Source: Rhodoferax sp. (GTDB lineage Bacteria; Pseudomonadota; Gammaproteobacteria; Burkholderiales; Burkholderiaceae_C). Taken from it: a stretch of 64,000 bases of DNA. Shown one piece after another: positions 9,119-17,096 of this stretch. Each line of letters starts with the position of its first letter. Within the stretch, counting starts at the first letter, position 1. The notes beneath the pieces are model-generated. The model was given only the letters and a program-made list of their open reading frames with translations. It was not told the origin of the DNA and did no database searches. Location of the stretch: positions 372,001 to 436,000 of the forward strand of contig JAGRPL010000004.1 of assembly GCA_019449595.1 (NCBI GenBank), written 5' to 3'. Position numbers and translations under genes: made by a program.

Positions 9119-10396
9119 ATGTTGCAGCAACACCCCCAGCGCGTTGCGCTACATAACGAAATCCACGCCCGGCCGCCCGAGGCCATGGGCGTGCCGGTGA
9201 GCATCTCCCATGTGGTGATGGTGTGCGACGCGGCCCAGCGTGAAGCCAGCTGGGCGCATATTGCCGAGCTCGCCCGCGACCACCACCTGCCCCAGCCCAA
9301 CGCGGGCTCGACCCATGTGCGCATGGACCTGGGCCCCTACCGCGTGCGCTGGGAACTGCATACCGAGTTTGTCACCTGGACCTTCATGCGCCCGCTCAAC
9401 GCAGAGCACTTCGGCGAGCGCGAGCCCGAGGCCGCGCTGGACGCCGTGCCCCAGCGCTGGTTTGCGGCGCTACCGGGCCAGTGCCTGGCGAGCATGCACG
9501 TGTGGGTGTTGCCCACCAAGGCGTTTGGGTCGGGTTCGCTGGTCAAGCATGTGCTGCACGAAGAGACCCTGGTGGCGTCCACCGTGGCCGATGGCTTTGC
9601 CGAGGTCTATACCGATTTTGCGGTGCACGCCGACGGCTTTTCGCGCATGGTCCTGCTGGCAGGGGGCATGGCGCCGCGCCGCCTGGGGCGGCTGGTGCAG
9701 AGCCTGCTGGAAATCGAAACCTACCGCATGGCGGCTCTGCTGGGCCTGCCCGCGGCGCGTGATGCCTCGCAGGTGCTCGCTTCCGCCGAGCGCGAGCTGG
9801 CGGAGCTGGCACAGGCCATCCGCTCGGCCACGCGCGACGACGAACCCCTGCTGCTGGACCGCCTGACCCGCCTGGCCGGGCAGGTGGAAAGCCAGCACGC
9901 CGCCACGCACTCGCGGTTCTCGGCCAGTGCGGCGTATTTCGAGCTGGTGGACAAGCGCATCGTCGACATTGCCGAGTCCCGCCTGGCGGGCATGCAGACC
10001 ATCCGCGAATTCATGGACCGCCGGCTCTCACCCGCGCGCAGCACCTGTGCATGGTCGGCGCGGCGCCAGGACGCGCTCTCGCAGCGCGTCTCGCGCATCA
10101 GCAACCTGCTGCGCACCCGGGTCGAGATCGAGCAGCAGCAAAGCAGCCAGGCCCTGCTGGCCACCATGAACAGCCGCCAGGACATCCAGATCAAGCTGCA
10201 GTCCACGGTGGAGGGGCTGTCCGTGGCCGCCATCACCTACTACATCGTCGGGCTGGTGAGCTACCTGGCCAAGGGTGCCCAGCACTGGGGCTGGCCCTGG
10301 AGCCCCGAAATGACCGCCGCCGTGGCCATTCCCGTGGTGGCGACCGGCGTGTGGTGGTCCCTGCGCCGGCTGCACCAGAGCGTGTTCAAGGACTAG
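9119..10396 (+). CDS. DUF3422 family membrane-anchored protein
   Basis: A 425-residue protein of the uncharacterised DUF3422 family, starting MLQQHPQRVALHNEIHARPP. The first 240 residues are soluble, residues 240-350 are rich in charged and coiled-coil-like sequence, and two hydrophobic helices lie near the C-terminus (about 370-390 and 400-415). This suggests a cytoplasmic domain tethered to the inner membrane. ATG at 9119 is chosen because GAGGA lies 9 bases upstream; it begins one base after the tctA stop, so it belongs to the same operon. Confidence 0.85.
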   Translation: MLQQHPQRVALHNEIHARPPEAMGVPVSISHVVMVCDAAQREASWAHIAELARDHHLPQPNAGSTHVRMDLGPYRVRWELHTEFVTWTFMRPLNAEHFGEREPEAALDAVPQRWFAALPGQCLASMHVWVLPTKAFGSGSLVKHVLHEETLVASTVADGFAEVYTDFAVHADGFSRMVLLAGGMAPRRLGRLVQSLLEIETYRMAALLGLPAARDASQVLASAERELAELAQAIRSATRDDEPLLLDRLTRLAGQVESQHAATHSRFSASAAYFELVDKRIVDIAESRLAGMQTIREFMDRRLSPARSTCAWSARRQDALSQRVSRISNLLRTRVEIEQQQSSQALLATMNSRQDIQIKLQSTVEGLSVAAITYYIVGLVSYLAKGAQHWGWPWSPEMTAAVAIPVVATGVWWSLRRLHQSVFKD

Positions 10397-10422
10397 GGCT
10401 GGGGCGCCATAGGTTTTGTCAA

Positions 10423-10445
10423 TTTGATTGATTGGATCAATCAAA
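10423..10445. promoter_or_regulatory. Perfect palindrome upstream of ahpC, candidate operator
   Basis: Two 10-base inverted arms (TTTGATTGAT and ATCAATCAAA) separated by TGG, about 75 bases before the ahpC start. The symmetry and position suit a dimeric regulator. It does not match the four-ATAG OxyR pattern of E. coli, so the protein that binds it is unknown. A TAGTAT at 10468-10473 could be the -10 box. Confidence 0.45.
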
Positions 10446-10519
10446 CCACATGACTCCATAGAAGGGCTAGTATTCACCCTGTTCATTTGCAGAACAGCAA
10501 CTTCACGAGGAAACCAACC

Positions 10520-11095
10520 ATGTCCCTGATCAATACCCAAGTCCAGCCTTTCAAGACCACCGCCTTCGTCAACCGCAGCGGCAAGGGTGAATTCATCGAA
10601 GTGACCGAGCAGTCCCTCAAGGGCAAGTGGTCCGTGCTGATCTTCATGCCGGCTGCCTTCACCTTCAACTGCCCCACCGAAATCGAAGACGCGGCCGAGC
10701 ACTATGCCGAGTTCCAGAAGGCCGGTGCTGAGGTCTACATCGTCACCACCGACACCCACTTCTCGCACAAGGTGTGGCACGAAACCTCCGACGCCGTGGG
10801 CAAGGCCAAGTTCCCCCTGGTGGGCGACCCCACCCACACGCTGACCAACGCCTTTGGCGTGCACATTCCGGAAGAAGGCCTGGCCCTGCGCGGCACCTTC
10901 ATCATCAACCCCGAGCTGACGATCAAGACGCTGGAAATCCATTCCAATGAAATCGCCCGCGACGTGAAGGAAACCGTGCGCAAGCTCAAGGCTGCCCAGT
11001 ACACCGCCGCCCACCCCGGCCAGGTGTGCCCTGCCAAGTGGAACGAAGGCGCCAAGACCATCACGCCGTCCCTGGACCTGGTCGGCAAGATCTAA
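10520..11095 (+). CDS. ahpC: Alkyl hydroperoxide reductase subunit C (2-Cys peroxiredoxin)
   Basis: A 191-residue typical 2-Cys peroxiredoxin that reduces H2O2, organic peroxides and peroxynitrite. The peroxidatic cysteine is C51 in FTFNCPTE, the resolving cysteine C170 is in HPGQVCPAKW, and the length matches E. coli AhpC. It is followed by a strong terminator and then by its reductase ahpF. A perfect palindrome lies in the upstream gap. Confidence 0.97.
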   Translation: MSLINTQVQPFKTTAFVNRSGKGEFIEVTEQSLKGKWSVLIFMPAAFTFNCPTEIEDAAEHYAEFQKAGAEVYIVTTDTHFSHKVWHETSDAVGKAKFPLVGDPTHTLTNAFGVHIPEEGLALRGTFIINPELTIKTLEIHSNEIARDVKETVRKLKAAQYTAAHPGQVCPAKWNEGAKTITPSLDLVGKI

Positions 11096-11137
11096 GCCTG
11101 CCCCGGCCATAGGCGGTGCCTGCTTGAAGGCACCCAC

Positions 11138-11186
11138 AAGCCGGACTGCGTCAGGGCGCCCAGCGCCTTGCCGTCCGGCTTTTTTA
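11138..11186 (+). terminator. Intrinsic terminator after ahpC
   Basis: AAGCCGGAC at 11138-11146 pairs with GTCCGGCTT at 11173-11181 around an internal GC-rich loop, and is followed by a run of T to 11185. This would let ahpC be expressed at a higher level than ahpF. Confidence 0.85.
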
Positions 11187-11217
11187 TGCGCAAAAATGGC
11201 TGCCAGCCCGCGTAGAA

Positions 11218-11250
11218 CCTGCGTAGGCAGCTATCAAATCAGTAGTAAAA
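11218..11250 (+). repeat. Short interspersed hairpin, copy 1
   Basis: GCGTAGGCAGCTATCAAATC followed by AGTAGTAAAA. It is the most diverged of six related hairpins in this window, with the shared frame GCGyAGrCAGCTA, about 7-9 bases, then TAGC/TAGT and A-rich sequence. It sits between the ahpC terminator and the ahpF ribosome-binding site. Confidence 0.6.
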
Positions 11251-11260
11251 GGAAACCACC

Positions 11261-12817
11261 ATGCTCGACGATACCCTCAAGGCCCAGTTGGCCGCCTACC
11301 TGGAACGCGTGTCCCAGCCCTTCGAGATGGTGGCCTCCCTGGATGACAGCGAAACCAGCCGCGACACCCGCGCGCTGCTGGAAACCATCCAGGGCCTGCG
11401 CGCTGACAAGATCAGTGTGCGTTTTGACGGTACCGACGCCCGCAAACCGTCTTTCACGCTGCAGCGTGCAGGCGCCGCCACCAGCCTGCGCTTTGCCGGC
11501 CTGCCCCTGGGCCACGAGTTCACCTCGCTGGTGCTGGCCCTGCTGTGGACCGGCGGCCACCCGCCCAAGGTGGAGCAGGACGTCATCGAGCAGATCCAGG
11601 CGCTGGACGGTGACTACCACTTTGAGGTCTACATGAGCCTGACCTGCCACAACTGCCCGGACGTGGTGCAGGCGCTTTCGCTCATGGCCATCCTCAACCC
11701 CAGAATCAAGACCACGGTGATCGAGGGCGGCGCCTTCCAGCAGGAAGTGACCGAGCGCGAGATCATGGCCGTGCCCATGGTGTTCCTCAATGGCCAGATG
11801 TTCAGCTCCGGCCACATGCTGGTGGAAGAAATCGTCTCCAAGCTCGACACCGGCGCCGCCGCCAAAGACGCCGCCAAGCTCAGCGCCAAGGCGCCGTACG
11901 ACGTGCTCATCGTCGGTGGTGGCCCTGCTGGCGCCGCCGCCGCCGTGTACGCTGCCCGCAAAGGCATCCGCACCGGTGTGGCCGCCGAGCGCTTTGGCGG
12001 CCAGGTGAACGACACACTTGCCATCGAGAACTACATCTCGGTGCTGGAAACCGACGGCCCCAAGTTTGCCGCTGCGCTGGAAGCCCACACCCGCGCCTAC
12101 GACGTGGACATCATGAACCTGCAGCGGGCCGACAAGCTCATCCCCGCCACGCAACCCGGCGGCCTGACCGAAGTGGTGCTGGCCAACGGTGGCAGCCTCA
12201 AGGCCAAGACCGTGATCCTGAGTACCGGCGCGCGCTGGCGCAACGTGAACGTGCCCGGCGAGGCCGAATACAAGAACAAGGGCGTGGCCTACTGCCCGCA
12301 CTGCGACGGCCCGCTTTTCAAGGGCAAGGACGTGGCCGTGATCGGCGGTGGCAACTCCGGCGTGGAAGCCGCCATCGACCTGGCTGGCGTGGTGCAGCAC
12401 GTGACCGTGATCGAATTCATGCCCGAGCTCAAGGCCGATGCCGTGCTGGTGAAGAAGCTGCACAGCCTGCCCAACGTGACGGTGCACACCAACGCCCAGA
12501 CCCTGGAAATCACCGGGCTGGACGGCAAGGTCAACGGCATGCGCTACAAGGACCGCGCCACCGGCCAGGAGCACCTAGTCAACCTGGAAGGCGTGTTCGT
12601 GCAGATCGGCCTGGTGCCCAACACCGAGTGGCTCAAGGGCACGCTGGAGCTTTCCAAGTTTGGCGAAATTGTGGTGGACGCCAAGGGCCACACCAACGTG
12701 CCCGGCGTGTTTGCCGCGGGGGACTGCACCACGGTGCCGTACAAGCAGATCGTGATTGCGGCGGGCGATGGCGCCAAGGCCGCGCTGAGCGCGTTTGACC
12801 ATTTGATTCGGCATTGA
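11261..12817 (+). CDS. ahpF: Alkyl hydroperoxide reductase subunit F
   Basis: A 518-residue NAD(P)H-dependent flavoprotein disulfide reductase that recycles AhpC. The N-terminal double-thioredoxin-fold domain has the CHNC centre (C129, C132). An FAD-binding [11 protein letters not shown] follows at about 217, the second redox centre CPHC is at C345/C348, an NAD-binding [11 protein letters not shown] comes next, and the closing FAD motif is [15 protein letters not shown]. All motifs and the full length are normal. AAAAGGAAA precedes the start. Confidence 0.97.
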   Translation: MLDDTLKAQLAAYLERVSQPFEMVASLDDSETSRDTRALLETIQGLRADKISVRFDGTDARKPSFTLQRAGAATSLRFAGLPLGHEFTSLVLALLWTGGHPPKVEQDVIEQIQALDGDYHFEVYMSLTCHNCPDVVQALSLMAILNPRIKTTVIEGGAFQQEVTEREIMAVPMVFLNGQMFSSGHMLVEEIVSKLDTGAAAKDAAKLSAKAPYDVLIVGGGPAGAAAAVYAARKGIRTGVAAERFGGQVNDTLAIENYISVLETDGPKFAAALEAHTRAYDVDIMNLQRADKLIPATQPGGLTEVVLANGGSLKAKTVILSTGARWRNVNVPGEAEYKNKGVAYCPHCDGPLFKGKDVAVIGGGNSGVEAAIDLAGVVQHVTVIEFMPELKADAVLVKKLHSLPNVTVHTNAQTLEITGLDGKVNGMRYKDRATGQEHLVNLEGVFVQIGLVPNTEWLKGTLELSKFGEIVVDAKGHTNVPGVFAAGDCTTVPYKQIVIAAGDGAKAALSAFDHLIRH

Positions 12818-12900
12818 GTGAAGGGGCGGGGTTGGCCGATGGGGCCTTTTCCCGCATCCAAGTCTGGTTTGTGTGCCGAATCGGGCTGTAGCCCTTCAAT

Positions 12901-12933
12901 TTACTGCGTGAAAAGCTATGCTTTTTGTAGTAA
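12901..12933. terminator. Bidirectional hairpin after ahpF
   Basis: An inner stem AAAAGC-TAT-GCTTTT (12911-12925) followed by T is nested in an outer TTACT/AGTAA pair. It could terminate ahpF and also marks the left border of the integron remnant. It faintly resembles the interspersed hairpin family but lacks its GCAGACAGCTA side. Confidence 0.5.
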
Positions 12934-12959
12934 GAAACACTGGAGAGCAGTGACCGAGA

Positions 12960-13450
12960 TGCCAGTGGTCTGGCTGTGCCGCCCGCTGCCACCTTGAGCA
13001 CATGGGTGTAAATCATGGTGGTGCTCACATCGCTGTGGCCCAGCGGTTTTTGCACGGTGCGAATATCAATGCCGGCTTGCAGCAGGGGGGTGACAAATGA
13101 GTGCTGCAGCGTGTGAACGGACACCGGCTTGTGAATGCCCGCCATCAAGCGCATGCCTGTGCCGTACAACAATCGCGCGAGCAAAGCAGTGACACCGTCC
13201 ATCTGGGCCAACACCCCCGCCACTTCGTCCTTGGTCAGTTCGGTGGCCAGCATGGTCAAAAAAAACCTCCACTTCGGGCGCACCCATCTCGTGGTGATGT
13301 TTCATTCGCCCAGTACGCCCATGCCAGCGTATGAAAAACCAAATCCAATACAAGTAAACCTCCTCAGTGCCCAAGCTGTAGTGCAGATGCCGAATCACGA
13401 ACCTGGTCCCGCAAGCGGGTAGACTGCAGCGGTGGGTTGCGTGGTTTCAT
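12960..13450 (-). pseudogene. Degenerate integron integrase (IntI), two frameshifts and two internal deletions
   Basis: Reading leftward from ATG at 13450 (MKPRNPPLQS), three frames carry successive pieces of an IntI-type tyrosine recombinase: a short N-terminus, IRHLHYSLGTEEVYLYWIWF, then [20 protein letters not shown] with [25 protein letters not shown] and [17 protein letters not shown]. The joins show loss of roughly 50 residues before LTKDEV and a larger loss after GTGMRLM. One frame change lies near a run of eight A (13258-13265). Box I arginine and the terminal tyrosine remain, but the box II arginine has become glutamine (HTLQHSF for HTLRHSF). It is inactive. Confidence 0.88.
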
Positions 13451-13570
13451 GAGAAACTTCACATCTGGTATTCGTCCAGTATGACGAGTGGAATACCGAT
13501 GCAAAAGCCATTCTTTGGATATTTATGGTCAGATTAATACGCAGCGACCAGAGTAATTTGCAGGTTTTTC

Positions 13571-13592
13571 GAAGTGCCTTACGTTAGGCAGA
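13571..13592 (+). other. attI-like recombination site of the integron
   Basis: The core GTTAGGC (13583-13589) fits the GTTRRRY integron consensus. It sits in a nearly perfect 16-base palindrome TGCCTTACGTTAGGCA, as expected for paired inverted integrase sites. It lies between the divergent broken intI and the first cassette reading frame, which is where attI belongs. Confidence 0.55.
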
Positions 13593-13610
13593 GAAAAATA
13601 CGTTTGTCTC

Positions 13611-14111
13611 ATGCCAACCGCTCAAACTGCTGCATTGCCATCCGACGCACTGCTCCAAGGGTACGTGAAGACTGGAGCCTACACCGACTGCTATTCAGTC
13701 AAACTTGATCAGTCTGTCTCACTCGCAGAGTTCATGGCCGCTTTCTACACAACACCTATCTTCAAGCTGGAACGCTGGCTTCTTGCCCGTGCTCTTGGCC
13801 TTCCGTCGAAAGATCAAGATGCCCAGGCACTTGCAAGTGGCGAAGTGAGCAACTTTTCGGCGTGGCAAGTGGAAGCTCGAAACCACAATCAAATTGTCCT
13901 TGCCTTCGGAAGAACCAGGTCGTGGCTCATGGTCCATCCGCAGTCGCCGAGTGTCGACAACACTACTGTTCTGTTCTTTGGTTCTGCTGTTGTGCCGAGA
14001 ACGCGTGCTGGTCTTGGTTGGCAGTTCACAGCCTTTCATGGCTTTCACAAGCTCTACTCGCAGATCCTGCTCGGTTCGGCGGCTAATAAGCTTTCTCGTG
14101 GCGGGGCGTAG
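13611..14111 (+). CDS. DUF2867-like hypothetical protein, first cassette of the integron
   Basis: A 166-residue protein with no catalytic motif I can name. Its plan resembles DUF2867 proteins: an N-terminal TDCYSVKL strand, a LERWLLARALGLPS helix, and a C-terminal TAFHGFHKLYSQILLG segment. It begins 22 bases after the attI-like core and reads away from intI, the position of a first gene cassette. Base composition is lower in GC than the flanking housekeeping genes. No attC is seen after its stop; a group II intron RT fragment follows at once. Confidence 0.65.
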   Translation: MPTAQTAALPSDALLQGYVKTGAYTDCYSVKLDQSVSLAEFMAAFYTTPIFKLERWLLARALGLPSKDQDAQALASGEVSNFSAWQVEARNHNQIVLAFGRTRSWLMVHPQSPSVDNTTVLFFGSAVVPRTRAGLGWQFTAFHGFHKLYSQILLGSAANKLSRGGA

Positions 14112-14114
14112 CTG

Positions 14115-14490
14115 TTGTGCAAAACAACGGAGGCCATCCCTTCAATCGAGCGGACTCGCTCCGGCTGGCTGCTACAGACCATCACTTCATTCTTGGCCTT
14201 GCGCAGCCACCTCAGAGCGCACTGGCCCCGCATTCGCGAACAACTGGTGGCAGGCACTTACCAGCACAGACCCGTGAAGTACGTGGAAATCCTAAAACCG
14301 GACGGAAGAAAACGTTTACTGGGCATCCCCACCGTGGTGGATCGGTTCATCCAGCAAGCCATTGCCCAAGTGGTACAGCAACACTGGGAGCAGCACGTTC
14401 ACCCCAACAGCTTCGGCCTTCGGCCAGGGCGCAACGCCCACTAGGCCATGCGCCACGCCCAAGCCACCATCCGACAAGATCAACAACCAG
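14115..14490 (+). pseudogene. Group II intron reverse transcriptase/maturase, N-terminal fragment
   Basis: From about 14200 the frame encodes LRSHLRAHWPRIREQLVAGT, then KPDGRKRLLGIPTVVDRFIQ and NSFGLRPGRNAH, which are the first reverse-transcriptase blocks of LtrA-type intron proteins. A TAG at 14442-14444 replaces the usual glutamine. Recognisable sequence (AMRHAQATIRQ) continues in frame for about 15 residues and then ends. The catalytic YADD block, maturase domain and intron RNA domain V are not found. Confidence 0.8.
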
Positions 14491-14603
14491 CGTTTATCTG
14501 CCGTGAATCACGTCATCGCTTCTTGCGCGCACTGTGGTGCGGTTGATAAGCACTGATTGTGGGTCGGCACTTTTTCAACAAGCGATCACTTAAGACATTC
14601 CAG

Positions 14604-15884
14604 ATGAGAGTACTAATTTCTACAGCAGGCAGTCACGGCGATGTACTGCCATTTGTTGCACTGGGTCGAGAGTTCGCCGCCCGCGGACACGAAGTCATTC
14701 TTTATGCAAATCCGTTCTTCCGCAGTTACACAACAGATGCGGCAATCCGCTTCGTACCCATAAGTACGGTCGAGAAATATTCTTCGTTATTTGGCGAACT
14801 GGCAGACGGCGACCCAAGCCGTGCTTTCAAGCGTGTAGCAAGGGAATATGCCGAAATCTGCCCTGAATACTATCGGGCCATGAAATCCGATGTTGTTCCT
14901 GGCGAAACAATTGCCATCGGAAATTCCTTATTGTTTTCGCCCCGCTTACTGAGAGAAACCGACCATATTCCTTGTGCAACCGTTCACTTGGCACCGTCCG
15001 TCTTTCGGTCCGACCTGAGACCGCCACGATTGGTGCCAAACTGGATCAATTCGCATACATCATCTCTGCTGAAACGGACGGCTTGGTGGATGCTCGACAA
15101 GATCTTTTATGACCCCAACTTCACGGCGCCACTCAACAGATATCGGGCCGAGCTCGGCCTGCCTAGTGTGGATCGGATATTCCGGTCCTGGATTCACGAG
15201 GCAGACTGCGTAGTTGGATTGTTTCCAGACTGGTTCGGCGAGCCCCAAAGCGACTGGCCTGGACACGTGGCTCTGGCCGACTTTCCTTTATATGATCACG
15301 GCAATCAGGTTTCCCTCTCGCCAAGCCTCGACGAATTTATAAAAGCCGGTCAGCCGCCTGTTGCCTTCTCGGCAGGAACAGCCACCGCCACGGCACATGA
15401 GTTCTTCCAAACATCTGTCGAAGCCTCTGAAACTGCGGGGTTACGAGCGATCCTCCTAACGCATTTCCCACAGCAAGTTCCGGCTTCATTGCCCAAAGGT
15501 GTGATTCACGTCGACTATGCGCCCTTTGGTGCCTTGTTGCCCAAGCTTGCCGCATTCGTCCATCACGGCGGTATTGGCTCTACTAGCCAAGCATTCCGTG
15601 CAGGCGTTCCACAACTTATCCGGCCTGTCGCTTATGACCAGTTTGACAACTCCGACCGCGCGGTGCGCCTCGGTGTGGCGCAAGAGGTTTTGCCAAAGCA
15701 GTATGTCCCTCATGTTGTTGCCGATGTGTTAAAGAAACTGACCACTGACAGTTCATTGCATCAGCGCTGCCAGCAGATCGCGATGCGATTCACCAATTGC
15801 AATTCAATCGTCACGGCTTGCGACTCAATTTTGAGCCGCCTTTGCGAAGTTGCGCCCAACTCGGCGGTGCAGGGGACGCTGTGA
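14604..15884 (+). CDS. Glycosyltransferase, GT1/RhlB-like (nucleotide-sugar:acceptor transferase)
   Basis: A 426-residue GT-B fold enzyme. The acceptor-side motif GSHGDVLPFVALGREFAARG is at the N-terminus and the nucleotide-sugar-binding motif HHGGIGSTSQAFRAGVPQL is at about 330-350, as in UDP-glucosyl and rhamnosyl transferases. Acceptor and sugar are unknown. ATG at 14604 begins the canonical MRVLISTAGSHGD; an in-frame upstream start at 14559 is not favoured. The last codons run into a half attC site (tail VAPNSAVQGTL), so this looks like a former integron cassette. Base composition is AT-rich against the flanks. Confidence 0.85.
   Translation: MRVLISTAGSHGDVLPFVALGREFAARGHEVILYANPFFRSYTTDAAIRFVPISTVEKYSSLFGELADGDPSRAFKRVAREYAEICPEYYRAMKSDVVPGETIAIGNSLLFSPRLLRETDHIPCATVHLAPSVFRSDLRPPRLVPNWINSHTSSLLKRTAWWMLDKIFYDPNFTAPLNRYRAELGLPSVDRIFRSWIHEADCVVGLFPDWFGEPQSDWPGHVALADFPLYDHGNQVSLSPSLDEFIKAGQPPVAFSAGTATATAHEFFQTSVEASETAGLRAILLTHFPQQVPASLPKGVIHVDYAPFGALLPKLAAFVHHGGIGSTSQAFRAGVPQLIRPVAYDQFDNSDRAVRLGVAQEVLPKQYVPHVVADVLKKLTTDSSLHQRCQQIAMRFTNCNSIVTACDSILSRLCEVAPNSAVQGTL
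15854..15878 (+). other. Truncated attC site (5' half)
   Basis: GCCCAAC (15854-15860) fits the RYYYAAC left core of attC and is followed by TCGGCGGTGCAGGGGACG, which resembles the left arm of known betaproteobacterial attC repeats. The right arm and a GTTRRRY core are absent before dusC, so only half a site remains. It overlaps the 3' end of the glycosyltransferase gene. Confidence 0.5.
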
Positions 15885-15970
15885 ATGCAGCCCCCCGCGC
15901 CTGCGCCAAGGCGGCAATGCAGTGACAATGCGGCATGCGCGTCCCCAACCATTGGCTTGCCTGAACCCCT

Positions 15971-16960
15971 GTGCCCCCTCGTATCTACCTCGCCCCCATG
16001 GAGGGCCTGCTCGACTGTGTGCTGCGTGACGTCCTGACCCGCGTGGGCGGGGTGGACCGCTGCGTGTCCGAGTTCATCCGCGTCACCCACACGCTGCTGA
16101 CCGAGCGCACCTTCCTGCGCATCATGCCCGAGCTGCTTCACGGCGGGCGCACGCCGTCGGGCGTGCCAGTGCGGGCGCAGCTGCTGGGCTCCGACCCGAT
16201 CAGCATGGCCGAGAACGCGGCGCGCCTGGCCGAGCTGGGGCCGCATGGCATTGACCTTAACTTTGGCTGCCCGGCCAAGGTGGTCAATCGCCACGGCGGC
16301 GGCGCCATGCTACTGCAGTACCCCGAGGAGCTGCACGCCATCGTCAGTGCCGTGCGCCGTGCCGTGCCCGCCCATGTGCCGGTGTCGGCCAAGATGCGCC
16401 TGGGCTTCAACGACGACACCCGTGCGGTCGAGTGTGCGCAGGCCCTGGCCGATGGCGGCGCCGAAGAGCTGGTGGTGCACGCCCGGACCAAGGCCCACGC
16501 CTACCGCCCGCCGGCCTACTGGGAGCGGGTGAACGACATCCGCCTGGGCGTTTCCATTCCCGTGGTGGCCAATGGCGAGATCTGGTCGGTGGAGGATGCC
16601 CGCCGCTGCCGCCAGGCTTCGGGCTGCGAGCACCTCATGCTGGGGCGTGGCATGGTGGTGGACCCCGGCCTGGCGCTGGCCATCCGTGCGGCCGACGCTG
16701 GCACGCGTGACCCGCGGCACAGCGAGCCAGTGGTGCCCTGGGACGATGTGCTGCCCCTGATGGGCGCTTTCTGGGAGCTGGTGGTGGCTCGCCTGGAGCG
16801 CCGCCAGCAGGCTGGGCGGCTCAAGCAGTGGCTCAACTTCATGCGCCAGCGCTACCCGCAGGCCGAAGCGGCCTATACCGAGCTGCGCGTCCTGCACGAC
16901 CCGGCGCTGGTGCGCCAGTGGCTGGAGGCGCACGGTGCACTGGGTGCGCAGGGCGACTAG
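15971..16960 (+). CDS. dusC: tRNA-dihydrouridine synthase, DusC subfamily
   Basis: A 329-residue FMN enzyme that reduces uridine to dihydrouridine in the tRNA D-loop (U16 for the DusC subfamily). It has the flavin-binding start IYLAPMEGL, the catalytic cysteine in LNFGCPAKVVNRHGGGAMLL, and VVHARTKA and VVANGEIWS near the phosphate site. GTG at 15971 is the only start that keeps the full N-terminal strand. The gene resumes normal high-GC sequence straight after the integron remnant. Confidence 0.9.
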   Translation: MPPRIYLAPMEGLLDCVLRDVLTRVGGVDRCVSEFIRVTHTLLTERTFLRIMPELLHGGRTPSGVPVRAQLLGSDPISMAENAARLAELGPHGIDLNFGCPAKVVNRHGGGAMLLQYPEELHAIVSAVRRAVPAHVPVSAKMRLGFNDDTRAVECAQALADGGAEELVVHARTKAHAYRPPAYWERVNDIRLGVSIPVVANGEIWSVEDARRCRQASGCEHLMLGRGMVVDPGLALAIRAADAGTRDPRHSEPVVPWDDVLPLMGAFWELVVARLERRQQAGRLKQWLNFMRQRYPQAEAAYTELRVLHDPALVRQWLEAHGALGAQGD

Positions 16961-16990
16961 GCGCTATCAAATTAATAGCTGTCTACGTAG
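16961..16990 (-). repeat. Short interspersed hairpin, copy 2 (inverted)
   Basis: GCTATCAAATTAATAGCTGT followed by CTACG. Read on the minus strand it is CGTAGACAGCTATTAATTTG then ATAGCGCC, matching the other copies. It follows dusC immediately and may act as its transcription terminator. Confidence 0.7.
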
Positions 16991-17096
16991 ATTGCATGGC
17001 GTCTGCGGCCAATATTTACCGTAACTTTCATTATCACCGGCAATTCTATTGAGGGCGCGAACGGTAACCTAGAATGGATGCAAGGGGAGACGCACC

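Noticed and set aside
14115-14490. A functional retroelement or retron RT
   Set aside because: Only the first RT blocks remain, with a premature stop, and the catalytic motif is missing.
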